The notes under the pieces are model-generated. The model made no database searches. It worked only from the letters and a program-made list of their open reading frames with translations, and was not told where the DNA came from. From positions 47,862,077-47,926,076 of the forward strand of contig CM039211.1 of the NCBI GenBank assembly GCA_008360975.2: 64,000 nt of DNA, in the 5' to 3' direction. The number at the start of each line of letters is the position of its first letter. Position 1 is the stretch's first letter. A program made the position numbers and the translations under genes. The stretch is from Lichenostomus cassidix. Its lineage: Eukaryota; Chordata; Aves; Passeriformes; Meliphagidae. Shown piece by piece: positions 36,301-49,990 of the stretch.

Positions 36301-37663
36301 CATTTAAACCTTGGTGGAGTAACATGAGGTCCATGGCAGTACCCTGCACTGACATTGAACCAGAACAGGATGTTTCTTATTCTGATACAGCAGATCAACC
36401 ATGAGTTACAAACCAAATGTCTTGCGTAAAGGCGCATTTAACTGTCTCTCCCACTGGTCACCACAGCAAGGCTTGCTGTTCTTTAAAGCTTCATTTTCCC
36501 TGTTTGTGAGCTATCTTATAGATACAGCACCTGCAAATTACTTCCTCTCTCTCTCAGCCAGTGCCAAGCCTCCCCTCCTGTGTCCTTGATCCATCATTGA
36601 AATTCTGTGCTTCTTCAAAACTGTGTTGTGAAAATAATGAACCCAAGACTTAATCCTCAAAACGTAAGATATAGAGGCTTCTGTGAGGCTGTCAGGTGTA
36701 TCTAGATACAAACCTGGTTCTTCCTATTGTTAGAGCCCCTTAAAAATAGAAATTTATATACTGATAGCACCACTAGCTGGCAGGAAATGCAAGCCTGCCC
36801 ACGTGTGAACTTGAAACAAATCCACTTGACCTTTAGCCAACATTTGCAGCCATGAATCAGGGCCTCTGATGTCCTTTTATTTCCTTTTTATACCATTCTG
36901 TAGAAAACAATACTTTTAATGGCCTATATGTTGGGGTTTTTTAAGCTACCTAAAGAATATTTGCAGCATAAAGAAGTTTAATAATATCTCTGTGAAAAAC
37001 AAGTAATAACAGCAAGACTACACTTTTGTGAAAAATTTTGATTGCTGACTTGGAGGCAGATACATCTTCAGATCAAATCTAAAAAACTCCTTTAACCAGT
37101 TCTTCTACATTACTCCTTTATTTTGTTTGTCTTGTAAAGTTAGATATTATCTATATTTATAAACTTGATATATAAAACTTCTGTAGGGAATTATTTGTAG
37201 TATTTGTATGCATTACATTTGACAAAGTCATTCAGGTTGAATATTTATTCTCCATTAATCAGTTTTGTTCCTGTTCTTTTCAAGCAAAAGTAATAGATGA
37301 CTCAAATCAGTATGAGTTTCATATAGGGCTAGAACATAATGCTTTGACTTCAAAAATCCAAACCTATTTACACCACAATTGATGAAAAGAAGTGCATTAA
37401 TTTCTGCAGTGGTGTATCAACAATCTTTACAGCATTTTTTCTTCAAAATCTTGAAGTTTTAAAGTTTGTTTTCCAAGTGACCTTTTTACATGTATATTGC
37501 CTTTTATAGCTACTGGTGCATTAACTGAGTGTGCTAAACTTGAGTACGTAATATTAGGGAGAACTTTTCTCACATGTAGCCTTTCCTTGATTTTAAGTGT
37601 GGGTGTGAGGCTAAAAGAAGTACTACTGAATTGTCTAACTGCTTTATTGTGCTTATATTTCAG
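33353..37663 (+). other. GLIS3: GLIS3 intron, 4.3 kb
   Basis: The intron runs from donor GTCCTC at 33353 to acceptor TATTTCAG ending at 37663. It is AT-rich with homopolymer runs (a G-run at about 34811 and another at about 35616) and no recognisable transposon, RNA gene or exon. The open frame that precedes the large exon from 37497 is intronic read-through: it lacks similarity to GLIS3 and is interrupted by the acceptor. Confidence 0.8.
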
Positions 37664-38777
37664 GTCACTCTTGTCATGTGAGTCTCTGGCCTCTACAACG
37701 TTAAGCTTGTCAGAAGGTCACTCTCTGAGTGTTGAGCAAGAGTGGTCACACTGGTACAGGACCCTTTCTTTTGTTCCGCCTGACCGTGGTTTACAAAATG
37801 GCAGTGAGCTGGGGGACTTACTAAATCTCTCGCCTGAAACATCTATGTCCAGTAACTCATTGTCATCCTACTTATATGTCATGGAAAACAAGCATTCCCC
37901 TTATTCTAATCCTTGCCAGTCCTCAGGCTGGTCTCAATCAGCCCGCTCCAAAAAGAGAGCACTGCCTCTGTCTCCTCTGTCTGACGGCATTGGGATCGAG
38001 TTCAATACAATCATCCGCACATCCCCAACCTCTCTGGTGGCCTATATCAACAGCTCCAGGGCATCACCAGCAAACATCTCCCCACAGCCTGAGGTCTATG
38101 GGCATTTTTTGGGAGTGAGAGGAAGCTGTATACCCCAAAATTGCTCTTTTCCAACTGCTCAGAAAGGCCTCCACATGGCAAATGGCAATATCCCCTTTCC
38201 AGGGTATGTTGAGAGCGGGGCTGGTGAGTACCAGCGGATGCAGCAGCTGGAGCAAGCCAGCTTGCAGATGGCTGCCACAAATAACATGGTGATCCAGCAG
38301 GGCGTGCTGCCCATGGACAGCCAGGCAGTGGACATCCTGAAAAATGAACAGCTGGATGGCTTCTCAGGCCCTGTCGTTGACATGCCTCTTCCACCCCTGC
38401 TGCTGCCACCACCCCCTCCGCAGGGGCCGCCCCCGCCGTACCATGCTCACCAGCCCCGGCACCCACACAGCCTCCCCAGCCACGGCCACGCGCTGCCTGT
38501 GCCACCACCCGCCCCAGGAGCCCTGCTGGAGGAGGACGGCGAGCTGGATGATTTCAATGGCAAGCATGGCTGCTGCTGGGTTGACTGCGGGAAGCTGTAT
38601 GACCAGCGAGAGGAGCTTGTGCGGCACATAGAGAAGATCCACATCGACCAGAGGAAGGGAGAGGACTTCACCTGCTTCTGGGCAGGGTGCCCTCGAAGGT
38701 TCAAGCCATTTAATGCCCGTTACAAACTGCTGATTCACATGAGAGTCCACTCAGGAGAGAAGCCGAATAAATGTACA
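37664..38777 (+). CDS. GLIS3: GLIS3 large exon: conserved N-terminal region, zinc fingers 1-2
   Basis: GLIS3 is a nuclear and ciliary Krueppel-like transcription factor that binds GLIS-response elements and controls pancreatic beta-cell, thyroid and kidney genes. This 1114-bp exon starts after TATTTCAG; its first G completes the split Arg codon. It ends ACA|GTAAGT in phase 0. It encodes 371 complete codons. In order: ESLASTTLSLSE; SARSKKRALPLSPLSDGIG and the adjoining conserved region (about 37945-38140); VYGHF (38094-38108), the SUFU-binding motif reported for GLIS3; a proline-rich block (38385-38520) with PPPY (38430-38441), the kind of site used by ITCH; ZF1 (38571-38642, C-x4-C, final His at 38640); ZF2 (38673-38750, CFWAGC to HMRVH); linker HSGEKPN; and the first Cys of ZF3 (38772). 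ZF2 and the linker match mammals almost exactly. Fingers 3-5 and the C-terminus are not in the window. Open frame past 38777 is intron. GLIS1 shares the fingers but not the flanking sequence, so GLIS3 is the firm call. Confidence 0.96.
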
Positions 38778-41700
38778 GTAAGTCTGAATTCTGTCTTTAT
38801 TACCAGCTAAAGGCCCTCTGTTACTTAGGAAAATATAGTGAAGTTGTTATTCTGTCTTTGGTTCTCCTATTTAATTATGTGCTTTTTGAACTCTGTGGTG
38901 AGAATGAATGACTCTTCCATCTTCCCACCTGAAAAGAAATAGAAGGTGTTCTTTAATTTGATACATACCAACTGATAGGATTAGACAAAATGTTATTTTC
39001 TACATTTATAAATTTTTACTGTGTATTGTAACAAGTGACATGGTAAACCTTCATAAAGCAAAACTGAAGTACAATCAGTACTTAAATACTTGCTTGAAGG
39101 ATATATGCAGGAAAAGGTGTGCAGAATAATTTATCCTGAAATATTCTTGCATTGTGTTACACCTTTTTGACTTGAGAAATTTTCAAGACCTTGCATGATG
39201 TTACCATGAGAAACTGAGAAGAGCTGGACATTTTTTAAGGTGGTTGTTTGTTCTACTACTAACAAAAACCAAACCCACCCACCTGTTTCCATGAATACAT
39301 TAGGAATAAATATCATAATGATTTTTCCGTTCACAGATTCTAGCAGGGAGCATTCAACCCCCAAAGTAATGCTTTTCTTGCTGTTTTTCTTAGGGTCACT
39401 GCAAGTCAGTCTAAACACATAGGTAGTCACATAGGTTAATAATTTGGCTGTTAAGAATCAGTTTATGTTTAGTCTCCAGTGCACCATCTGTTATCTCTAT
39501 AATTCAGATTCTTGTATTGTCTTACTATGTGGTCTGTATTTTGGATGACAGTGAGCTTCACCTTACCAAGTGCTTATTTAGTGGCATCAGAAAACAACCT
39601 CATCAGTACAGATTTGAATTCCAGGCACAAACTAACAAAATAATGAATATGTAATTTCTAGGAATAACCACTGATTAAAAACATATGCTTACATGAGGTT
39701 AAATATAAAATTGGTGCTTGGAGTCTATATCAGTGTATGCCTTGTTGAATAATTTTTTTTTAGCATGATGTAGATGTTTGCTTGTACAGTAAATAGAAAA
39801 ACTATTTTCCTTTTGTTTCTGCAAAGGGCCAGTGTCCTTCAGGATAGAGTGGATGTATTTCCAGATTTCTCTCGTGAATTTGAATGACTTGATAAAGATT
39901 GTGTCTTGACACTAGAAAAGATTTTTATCCTTCCTTTTTGTCACACTAGAGCCTTAACTCAGGCTCTCTGCTCTTTGAATATATTTTAAAATGCTGTAAT
40001 ACCCTTTTTCTGCTCTCCAGATATGCTCAGTCAGGGTCATTAATTTCAGTTCGTCTTTAAGGATTTGTCTTCACCTTTGTGGGAAGAGAGAGAATGATGA
40101 GAAAAAAAGGATTATTATGAGTCAGGGAAGTAATTTTTCAAGTGAATATCACGCTGGAATTAAAGATATGGAGACAGACGTCAGCAGATGAGTAAGCACA
40201 GACAACAGGATGAAGAAAGAGGGCAGAAATGATGAAAGAGCACTGAAAAATAGTAAATTCAAGTACCCAGGGTCCTTCTAAAAGAAGAATTATGATGAAG
40301 GATCCTGTAATACTGGGGAAGACATTGTGTTGGTAACACTCTGTACTCCCTGCCCTCCTTGTTCAGAAAAGGTGCTTACAGTGACCTCCTGATTACAAAG
40401 CCTTCTTGAGGAGTCCTTAGCTTTGAAGGAATCATCATTCACTGATGATTAATAATGTGTAAGTGGATAAGGTATTTCATGTGATAAAGTTTTTGAGTTT
40501 ACTAAACCAAAACTAAAGTGCATGCCAAGCCCTGCTTGTCACCAAAAAATAAGAGGTGTCTTTATCAGCTTCTTAAATAGTGATTCCTTTTTAAACATCA
40601 CAAAGTGTAATTAATTTTGCTGAACTAAAGCAAGCATTGCTGGATAGCACCAAGAAGTTTGCATATCTGAAGCAACACCCACATACTTATCCTTCTTTCA
40701 TGTTGGGAGTTGTGATAAAATACAGAAATACTGAGGGTGATATGATAACCCTCATAATGAGAGTGTAAATCTGGAACACAGGCCCCCTTCCTTGGGATAA
40801 GCATGGAGAAATTGCGTTCTTTAGCATGGTTTGAGTGAAATAACTTGCTGCTTTATTCCTTTACCATTTCACAAATGGTATGAATTTGGAAAAATGTATT
40901 TTTCTTTCTAATGCCCAGCAGCCGTGGTCTCTTGATACGTTTAGAAAATTTACTTCAGTTGAACATCATACTTTTCTCACCAAGCAGTGAAATTTGCAAT
41001 CATATCAATGCAATGTAAGGTTTTACACAGAAATTTCAACAGTGAAGTATTTGGGAAAACATTCTGAGCAAGATGATAATGAACTATGATTTCCTAATGT
41101 ACAAAAAATTATGCAAAAGAAATCTGAAACTTTTCACCAAACCTCTATGAATTTATGCTTTTAAGGGCAAAATCAAAACACTCCATTTAGAATCTGTATT
41201 TGTCTGCTTAGGGTCTTTCCATAATTTATTTTCTGGTTCTACATGTAGCATGCTACCTCTATCTCAAAAATTATTATTAAGAAATACTCTCTATGTCCAT
41301 TGCAGTTTGCAGACTAGTAAGAGGCAGTCCAGTAGACCAAGCAGAAAAATGGAAGGAAAAATACCAAATACACATCTCTTATATGAATGAACCAGATTTA
41401 CTGTAAGGAATGTAGCAGAAGTAGTAAGTCATTGGGAGGAATTGCCTTAATGTGATCTCTTAAGTCATCCTGTAATCAAAGGCAGGCAGTTACACCACTC
41501 ACCTTAGTGCAGTCACACACTAATCATTGTGTAAGCACTGCATGTCTTGATGGTTCCTAACAGTTTGCAAGAGACAATGTTCTCATTGAGCATAAATTGC
41601 AAAGGGTCCTAGGCAATATACTTATCATGTAGTATATTTATTTGTCAGTATTGTTTATCTCTGTACTGCTGCACAATGAAAGTGTAGGGTTATATCCTGT

Positions 41701-44700
41701 GCTGTGTATCCCAGTGGATTGCTCTGATAGGTCAGTGAGCTTTACGTCAATGAGCTTTACAAGGTTTCAGTAATTTTTAAGCTGAGGGTTACTTCTAGGT
41801 TGTATTGTTGTAACAATAGAAGAGATGATCTGAAATCAGATACACAGCTGAACTTCATAGGCTGAAATTTCTAACATAATTTTATTCTTATTTATTATTG
41901 TTCTGTGATGATGATATCATATAGTTCAGAAGAGACTTGAAGAACAGCTAGGATTGCAGTACTTGATATGCTTACAGTTAAAATGAGGGCCATTCTTACA
42001 GTTTAAATCAGAGCCAAGTTACCTCAGCATTTGTTTTGCCACATCTGAGCTAGTATCTTTTATCAACGTTACAAAAATTTTAGGCAATAAACTATCGCTA
42101 CGAGTTATACTCTAGTCTTTAGTTCCTGTTCGTTCTGGATGAGCTGTTTTCTTTGATGCTGGAAGATAAAAGTGTTGAAGGGTGAGCAGCAATCAAATAT
42201 CAGCATGTAAAAACCTGTGACAATCAGGATAATCAGATCCAAACTTAAAGACAAGCATTCTTAAGGTGAAAAACTCAGAATGCACTTGTTCCTTCCATAC
42301 TAAGGTAGCTAAGGCAAAGTAGAAAATACTTGCATACTAATTCCAATAGATTTATTTCATACTTTTTTTTTCTGTGAATTTGGCTCTTTTTCCCTGTCTT
42401 TAAGTGAATTTGCTACTGAAGTTGCAGATTAGGTCTTAACAATTTGATTTGATCTACCTTCTCTGTGTAATGAAAAATAATAATGTATTTTAAATTCCTG
42501 TCTTGTTTTAAGACTGGTTCTTGTTCTAAACAACTACCAAAAACCCCTTTCATTTTAAAAAGCATGAGTTTTACAGAGTCCTGCATTTTGTTTTACCAAA
42601 GCAGGTGACTATGTTTGACCTTGCTTTATTAAATGTAAATCTGTGAAGTTGAAGAGAACCTGCATTCAAGAAGTTGATTTGTTTGGAATAGGAATTCCTT
42701 AAATAGCTGCTAAAATGCATTGGGCTCCCTTACTGTTCATTAAATATCTTTCACATTCTATTCCAATTTACTGCACCTGGGAAGCATTCTTCTTTTCAGT
42801 GACCTGGCTTAGTGACTAAAAAAAAAATTATTCATTACATGGTAATAAATATTTAGCATCTACCCCTAAACTTTTCTATATAAAGTAAGTAAAGCATGTT
42901 CAAATATATTGTATTTATCTATTAATCTGTGCATTAACTTGCACTTTATAGGAATAAGTTAAATAAGAAAAAATGTGAATGAAAAATTAATATTTAAATG
43001 CAAGCAGTAAGTGCAACAGTTGTTGAGATATAATCTGTAATGTTTGCCAGCAGTTACCACACAATGGCATTTGTGGCTTCTGCAGATTTCCTTTGGATTA
43101 GAAAAAAGCAGAATTCCCAGTAGCTGTTGAAACATCACCGTAGCAGTTGGCAAATGCTGACCTTTGTTCTCTTTGTTTCTACCTGTGAGCTTATTTTCTA
43201 CTCAGGTTCCCTTCTTTTATGGTGAATGTTTTTACTTTTTAAGTTCAGCTACAATAAGAGGTATTTAATTAGCCTTGTTTCCCTGTAACATTAAGCTTAA
43301 CATATTTTTTCTTGTGTAAGCATCAACAATATCTTTGTTAGAGATAAATTCCAAGCTCACACTTTACAGTTTCATTCAGATGCACTAGGAATGCTTCCCT
43401 TTTTGAAACTGAATTTAGTCTTTTTGCTTTCTGTAAATTCTCAAACTATGCTTCAGCCCAATGCCATTAGTATCAGTATTAATACTACTACATGACCATG
43501 TCTTTTTAGTGCAGTTGTTTGATGTGATTTAAACCAATAAAATTTCTAGTATTCCTGTCAGATTCTGTGAAAATGATTGGGAATTTATTTCCATCTTTAG
43601 GCTTTAGCACTGTATCTTCATATGATGTCTTATATGTGGTATGTGCAAATATTTTATTTACAGTACATGCCATCTTTCTTGATAAGAAGAGACCATATCA
43701 CATCCTATATTGCACTGAAATTTTGATAAAATAGAAACAATACAAATTTTTGAATTTAAATACGTGCTTGCAGAAGAGTTTTTCACTCTACTAAAGAAGC
43801 ATTTGAGCACTTTGTCTTAAAACAACATCACAAGAATGGTAATTTAATTGTTGAGTCAAGTTGCTAAAAATTAGAAAGATCAAAATTTACCATTGCCTGT
43901 TGCTGATTCTTTCACTAACTCATAAACAAACTGGAACAGAAATACCATGGAAAAGGCAGAGATATATGATTAATTAGATTAAATCATGGTGTATGGATAC
44001 AGAAAAGTTGTGTTTTAGTTTTCAAGGAATAAAGCTAACCTTTCCTAGCTCTTGCCAGTTGGTGCAGTCTTAGTAATCTACTGGTCATGGTTATGAAGTT
44101 TTAGCTGTTTAAAGAAAAAACATATTATGAATTCTGTGTGTGCCTCCACAAACAGCTCAAGCTAATGTGGTCACATCAGATGGCATCTAGTCCAAACTAA
44201 TGAATTTTGCCTCTCAGCAATGGTACTAATGCTCTTTCAATATTATCCTTTCTTCTCTTTATAATATATATATTATGAAATGCATAATGTGTCCATAGTT
44301 CAGAATGTAATGAACGTAATGTTTTTTCTTTGGCTGCTGAAGATGCACAGCTTCCAGTGGAGTTCAGTGAGCACAAGAGGGCTTATGGTACCCAGGGCAC
44401 TGACCTCTAGTATCAGAACATCTCTTAATGCATTCAAACAATGCGGAACAAGCCTCTTTCTACATGCAGATGTTGAACTGATGATAGTGAAAAATGGTAG
44501 CCAGAGAGCCTTATTTTATGTTACAGAATAAAATGCTTACGAAACATCTAATTGTATTATTTTTCTTCTAATGGATAATTTGATTTTGGTATTAAGTATT
44601 TGATTCAGCTTTTTTTGCCTTTTGACTTAGATAATTGAAAAATTTAAAACAGAACTTCATTGAAGTTTTGCAAACAGGCATATTTTTAGGTTCACTGTAA

Positions 44701-45033
44701 TCCAGATCGTGAATGTCAAGGATCCCAGAATAAAAATGAACATTTCTAATTGCACAATACTTTTTTTGCATAGAAAGGTTTCTAATTTATTACCTCTCTG
44801 TGCTTGTGGATAGGCAAAAAATATATTTTTAAAATTTTTATTTCCCTGTAGCATAATTTTAATGCTATATATTTTAGATATTTTTTCATTTCTGTACCAA
44901 ACTATAAATAAATGATATACTCAAAAAATGAATAATTCTTATACTTCATCTACTTCAAGTCAGGAGTCCTAAAAAAAACTTTGCGTCTCCCAGAATTTCA
45001 GCTGCAAGAAATTTGAAGGATATTCGGGTGTTG

Positions 45034-45092
45034 AGTTTTTGGGTGGTTGGTTTTGGGTTTTGGGTTTGTGTTTTGTGGTTTTGATTGTTTTT
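45034..45092. repeat. GT-rich low-complexity tract, (TTTTGGG)-like
   Basis: The tract is made only of G and T for most of its length, with the local pattern GGTTTTGGGTTTTGGGTTTG. It is strongly strand-asymmetric and telomere-like in composition, but is not a true TTAGGG array. Confidence 0.85.
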
Positions 45093-46045
45093 TAAACTTG
45101 GGTTTCAAACTAGAAAATAGTTTTAATTCAAAGCTGAAAGGGTGGGGGGTAAGGGGTTAATGCTACTGCTGAGGGTTTGGAGCATGCTTATGTGAAGTAT
45201 TAGGAGATTGGATTACTCTCCAAGTCAATGAAATCTTTTTAGGTAACTTCTGCTCTTTTCTGCTACTTTTACTTTGCATTGTCTGCATACCTGTCTGGTT
45301 GGTGACTGACCTCTTTTGGGAACAGAGTCAGTAAACTTTGAAACTTTCTGTTTAGTGAGAGAAAAGGCTAACAATATCTGATGGGAAACAGAAAATGCAA
45401 GTTATGATTTAGTTAGAACAGAAACAGACAGGGACCTTTCCCAGAAAACATGATTCTGTTTTAAAGAAAGGAGGAGAGAAGTAGGGGGAAGTAGTTAATA
45501 CCAGTGCTGTCCATTGCAATGTTACTCTTGCAGAAAGGAAATACAGCTTTAAGTAAAAGTAAACACACTGTCAGCTTTATTCAGGTGATTGACGCTGATT
45601 TCCTAAGGATTAGGAGTTTAATTAATGCTTCTGGTGTTCTGCGGAAAACTTCCCAGACATCTAAGTCTTATGGTATATCTGTGAACATAGGCTTTAAAAA
45701 CAAGTGTTGAACATTAAGCTGCATGGAACAATCATTGGATTATTTGTACCGAGTAGTTAGAAATGGAAAAATGCCACATATCTTTTTGTACTAGTTAAAT
45801 ATGTTGAAAGCCAAATGCCAATGTGTGCTGAAGCATTTGTACATCCTGAGGTACTCTTTGACATTTTTTCAGCATTCAGATTTAATATATTATTACTGAC
45901 TTAATGCTGAAAGGACTTAAGAGAAGGAGCTGCTTCTGTTTTAAAGGGTATGTTGCAAAGCAATAGTCTTGTAAATTTTAGTGAGATTCTTCCAGGCAGA
46001 ATCAAACACAATTCAGTGCTTACATTGATTTCTATGACATGTGTG

Positions 46046-46113
46046 GAATCACAGACCCATTTAGGTTGGAAAAGGCCTTTAAGATCACAAAGTCCATCTG
46101 TTTACCCAGCATT
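46046..46113 (-). mobile_element. CR1 LINE 3'-end fragment, antisense
   Basis: About 70 bp resemble the reverse complement of the CR1 3' end: GGAATCACAGACCCATTTAG, GTTGGAAAAGGCCTTTAAGATCAC, AAGTCCATCTG. No further CR1 sequence follows, so this is a very short insertion or an eroded tail. Confidence 0.75.
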
Positions 46114-46840
46114 TGGGAGAAGAGAACAACCCTCACTTCATTACATCTTCCTTTTGGAAGTTGTAGAGAGCAGTAAGGTCTTCCCTGAGCCTCAAACATG
46201 GTAATCTAAACACTGAGAAGACAAGATTCATCTTGATTCACTCTGATCCCTGAAGCAATTCTATTTTATTGCCATTATAATCCCAATTAGCTGCAGTGTC
46301 ATTAAGCAGATCCTAAAAGCTTGTTTGTTTTTACAGATATGTACTTGTAGGGTAGGTTTCCAAAGAACTTGGACAGGATAAGGATTAAGCACTGTTCAGA
46401 GCAGGATTGTAGTACACGTTCTCTGTAAGTGGTTGAAATAGGCATCTTGCACAAGGACAGTACCAAATATAGGCTGTGCATTGGAGTGCTCTGTCACAGA
46501 AACACAGGTGCTGAACAAACTTTTCTGAACAGGGTGCGTGGAAACAGGGTGGTCTTTTTCAAGCTAGTCAATGTGAAGGTGCAGGCTGTGTCTGTGTAGA
46601 GTGCTGGACTTACTAAGAAATGGAAATTCTGAAAGAGGAGCTAGTGAGGATGCTATGGCTGTTGTGTCTAGAACTGCAGTGGGACTCTGTTCCATTCAAT
46701 GCATCAGGGTTTGCTAAGTGTTGCAATAGCGACATGGTGATTGTTTTCTGATACCACTTTTATCCACTCAGAAGGCTTATTTTTCCTGTCAGTTAAAGAT
46801 TGTTTCAATTTAGGTTTGATAATTTCTTACCGTTGTTTTT

Positions 46841-46855
46841 ATATATATATATATA
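46841..46855. repeat. (AT)n microsatellite
   Basis: About 7.5 perfect AT units after a T-run. Confidence 0.95.
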
Positions 46856-49800
46856 GCTATTTTATTCCATGAGTACTCAGCTCTTCTGAATTAACACTCA
46901 TAATTACAAAGTTCAAGATCACAAGTGAAGCATTTTAGAGAAATGTCACTGTGGTAAGAAGATTTTTTTATGGCTTGTTTCTGCATGAAATGTTGAAATG
47001 TAATGTTACTCAGCTGTCCCTCAAACAGTGTGCTTGATACGAAGAGTGGTTATAAATAATTTCCCACCATCTCTTTTATCCCTCTTTGAATGCTTTCTAT
47101 TGGTCATCGACTGACACAAACTCAAGGCAAAGATCACAGTATGTCTTTATGGGTACTCTTGGTACATTCTGTAAATACCTTAAAACAAAATTAAATTTCT
47201 TTGGCTCTTTACTATATTCTTTACTGTTTAACATTTGCAGAATTGCCTCCAAGGTTAATCAGATGTTAACATCAAGAAATGCCACCTTTGTTCAAGGTCT
47301 ATCATACTGTCAATAGATGTCTTTTCCTAATAACATTCAGATTTCTGTTTTAAGAAGTTGCAGCTATGCAAACAAGCTTATCTGGGCCAACAATAAAAAA
47401 TCATTTATTTTAATTAGGAGTTGTCACGTAACAGCAAAAGACAAGGCTCCTTTTGTTCTATGAAAAGCCTGCTTTGCCTGCTTGCAAAAATGCATGGATT
47501 TCTTTCCAGTGGCTTTACATAATTGGTATGACAAAGTTTCAGTCCTGTGATCCTAAAGTTTCCAAGTGATTCAGACATACTTGTCCAACTTTGTTTTAGG
47601 TATTTGATGGTAATCTGTTACAGAAGTTGGTAGATGACATGAACATGAGGTCTGCTTTGTTTGCTTAAAGGAGTGGGATATGCATAAACTGAATTAGAGA
47701 ATATTTATGTTGAGACTGCTGAAATTACTGAGAGCACATTTTTAAAAATGAGCCACTGTTGACAAAAAAGGTTGCTCAGCTTTGACTGTGTCACAAGGAC
47801 TCTTGAGTTTTGAATGACTGCATAAATGTGGTCTGAATCCATTGTGTAAATTAACAATGTGAGCTGCTAAATTGTGACACTGATTTTATGTCTGTACCAG
47901 TGAAGCAGGTCCAGTATCACATAACTAGTCAAGGGGACATACACATTGTGCAAATACTGTAGAAATCATTATAATTGATAGCTCTGTAGGCACAGTGACT
48001 CAAAGTATGTAACATCGCCCGATTTAAACTCAGGCTGATAAAGTTAGTTAAATAAATCTCTGTGAAGCCTGGGTTGGGGAACATGACATTTCAGTGAATT
48101 AGTGGAGAGTTTGGTTCCAAATTGAAAGCTAGCCATCTGAAGGATTGTTGACCTGCTTTAATTGTGAGAAACTTCTCAAAAGTCTATCACGTGAATTTGT
48201 GAGAGCTGACGTTTTCTCTGAAGGCAGAAGTTTGCTAGTTCTAGTTCTGGTTGTCATAGTAGCTAAAGGGCCATTGAATGCAACACTAATCATGGATACT
48301 GAGTCTGTCTGAATCATCACAGTTCTTGAAAAATGGTGATGGCCTCTTTGGACACTCATTTCCCATCATCCTTCAGCTATCCATAGTGAAAAGCTTTTAG
48401 ATAATCTCTGTAAGGCTTAGAAGACAGCAGAAATAAACTCATCATAGCGGGTTCTGTTTACTAATTTCAGTTATTATGCTTCTATCATTATAGTAGTAGC
48501 TGTGTACTTTGTTTTTTTCCATTAGGAAAGGAGAGATGGGTCACTGAATCTAACACCATGGCTTTTGCAGCTGAATTAGCATTAAAATGTTAACATTCTG
48601 CTATTTTGTGCTGTGTTTTGCTGGTGTGACAGACCCTCTGCTACCATCAGGCAGAAATGGTATCTGGTTAGCAAGGAAATGGTTCACCTGGCCACTCTTT
48701 GAACCTGAGTGAGACAGAGAAGACTAAAGTGACCTGAATAAGAGGAATTCTAGATTGCATATATGGAGGAGGACAGTGTTCATCCAGCCCTTGAAGATTT
48801 ACATGGCTGTGAAGTTCTGATACGATTTTTATGTCAAAGATGTTAGGAGTATTTAAAGAGGAACAAAAGATGGAAACTAACTGCTTTGGTAAGGATAAAT
48901 AACTATGAGAAGTCATTGCAGTAAAAGCACAATCTTTATAAGGGAAGGAGGGTAAGACGAAAAGTGCTCTATTTCTAGTCTCAGTAAGTGAAAAAAAACT
49001 GGTAGGTTATCCATCTCTCAAGCCTTATCTTGAGGTAATGTTTTTTCTTCAATAGTGTGTATGCAATATAACTGAGAAGCATGAGGTCTTCAATGGCTCA
49101 GAAAATACAAGACAAGGTTGCAGCAGGGTGAGGCAGGTGCATATTCCTTTTATAGGTAATGGGGGAGTCATGTCTCAGGTGTGTATACAGCGAGCATGTC
49201 TAGGGGTGTAGGGAGTTGAACATTCCTGTAACAGACTGGAAACACATGCTGTGGTGTGTCCTCTTAGATAACCTGCTGCCTGCGGGTGATATTTCTTGCT
49301 GCTGCTGCTTGTTTCTGTGGAGGATGCAATGCAATGACATGGTTGAGTAGTGTAACTTTGACATGTTGTCACAAAGAAGAGGAAGAAATTACACTAACAG
49401 GTTTTACATTATGTGTGATGAAGACAGAATGCAAATTTGAGGCATTCTTTGTTTGTGCATACTTACAGTTTGCATTTTTTTTCTCAGTTTTTAACCTTTA
49501 TAGACAGGATTCCGTCACTTCAGTACTAGTTGTGAAGATTCTTTGGTCCTTGTGGAATTCTGTGTGGCAGAAGCAGGCCACAACACTAATCATGGGTATG
49601 TGGTATTTGGATGTGCTCTGGCATGCTCAGCAAGCTCAGAGTTTAGGCAGAGTTGGCTCACTTCTAAGACCTGTAGGTACAAAGTTGGTGATCCTGAGAG
49701 CCTCCCTCAGTGCTGATGAGCCATACAAACGGCAACATCATCTCCAAAGCTGTGAAGGAAATCAAAACACATTTACTTTATTTTATTTCTAGAGTGACTC

Positions 49801-49934
49801 TAGGGAACATACAAGAAATGTTCCGTTGATGTTTTAGAATCTGATTTATTGATGTTTGGTATATACACTGGGTGTTGTATATTCACCCTATAATGCTGTG
49901 TATTGCATCAGTTTGCATTTTAATTGAAAGGATT

Positions 49935-49990
49935 TTAAAAAACAAACAAACGAAAAAACACCAACCCCCCCAAAACAAACCACCAAACCC
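49935..49990. repeat. A/C-rich low-complexity tract
   Basis: AAACAAACAAACGAAAAAAC is followed by C-runs and further CCAAA words, a strand-asymmetric A/C-only tract. Confidence 0.85.

Noticed and set aside
37497..37663. The open frame extending 56 codons upstream of the large GLIS3 exon
   Set aside because: The sequence lacks GLIS3 similarity and is cut by a good acceptor (TATTTCAG) exactly where similarity begins and phase matches the previous exon.
38047..38750. Minus-strand open frames of up to 153 codons
   Set aside because: They are shadows of the GC-rich GLIS3 exon in other frames.
37664..38777. GLIS1 or GLI/ZIC as the gene identity
   Set aside because: The fingers alone are shared, but the flanking region (SPLSDGIG, VYGHFLGVRGSCIPQ, YVES.AGEYQRMQQLE) and the preceding exon match GLIS3.
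38778..38810. A stop codon ending the protein after finger 2
   Set aside because: The stop lies past a consensus donor GTAAGT, so it is intronic; finger 3 continues in an exon outside the window.
49286..49792. A 168-codon plus-strand open frame
   Set aside because: It shows no domain, splice context or family resemblance; its composition is that of AT-rich intron, so chance is the simplest explanation.
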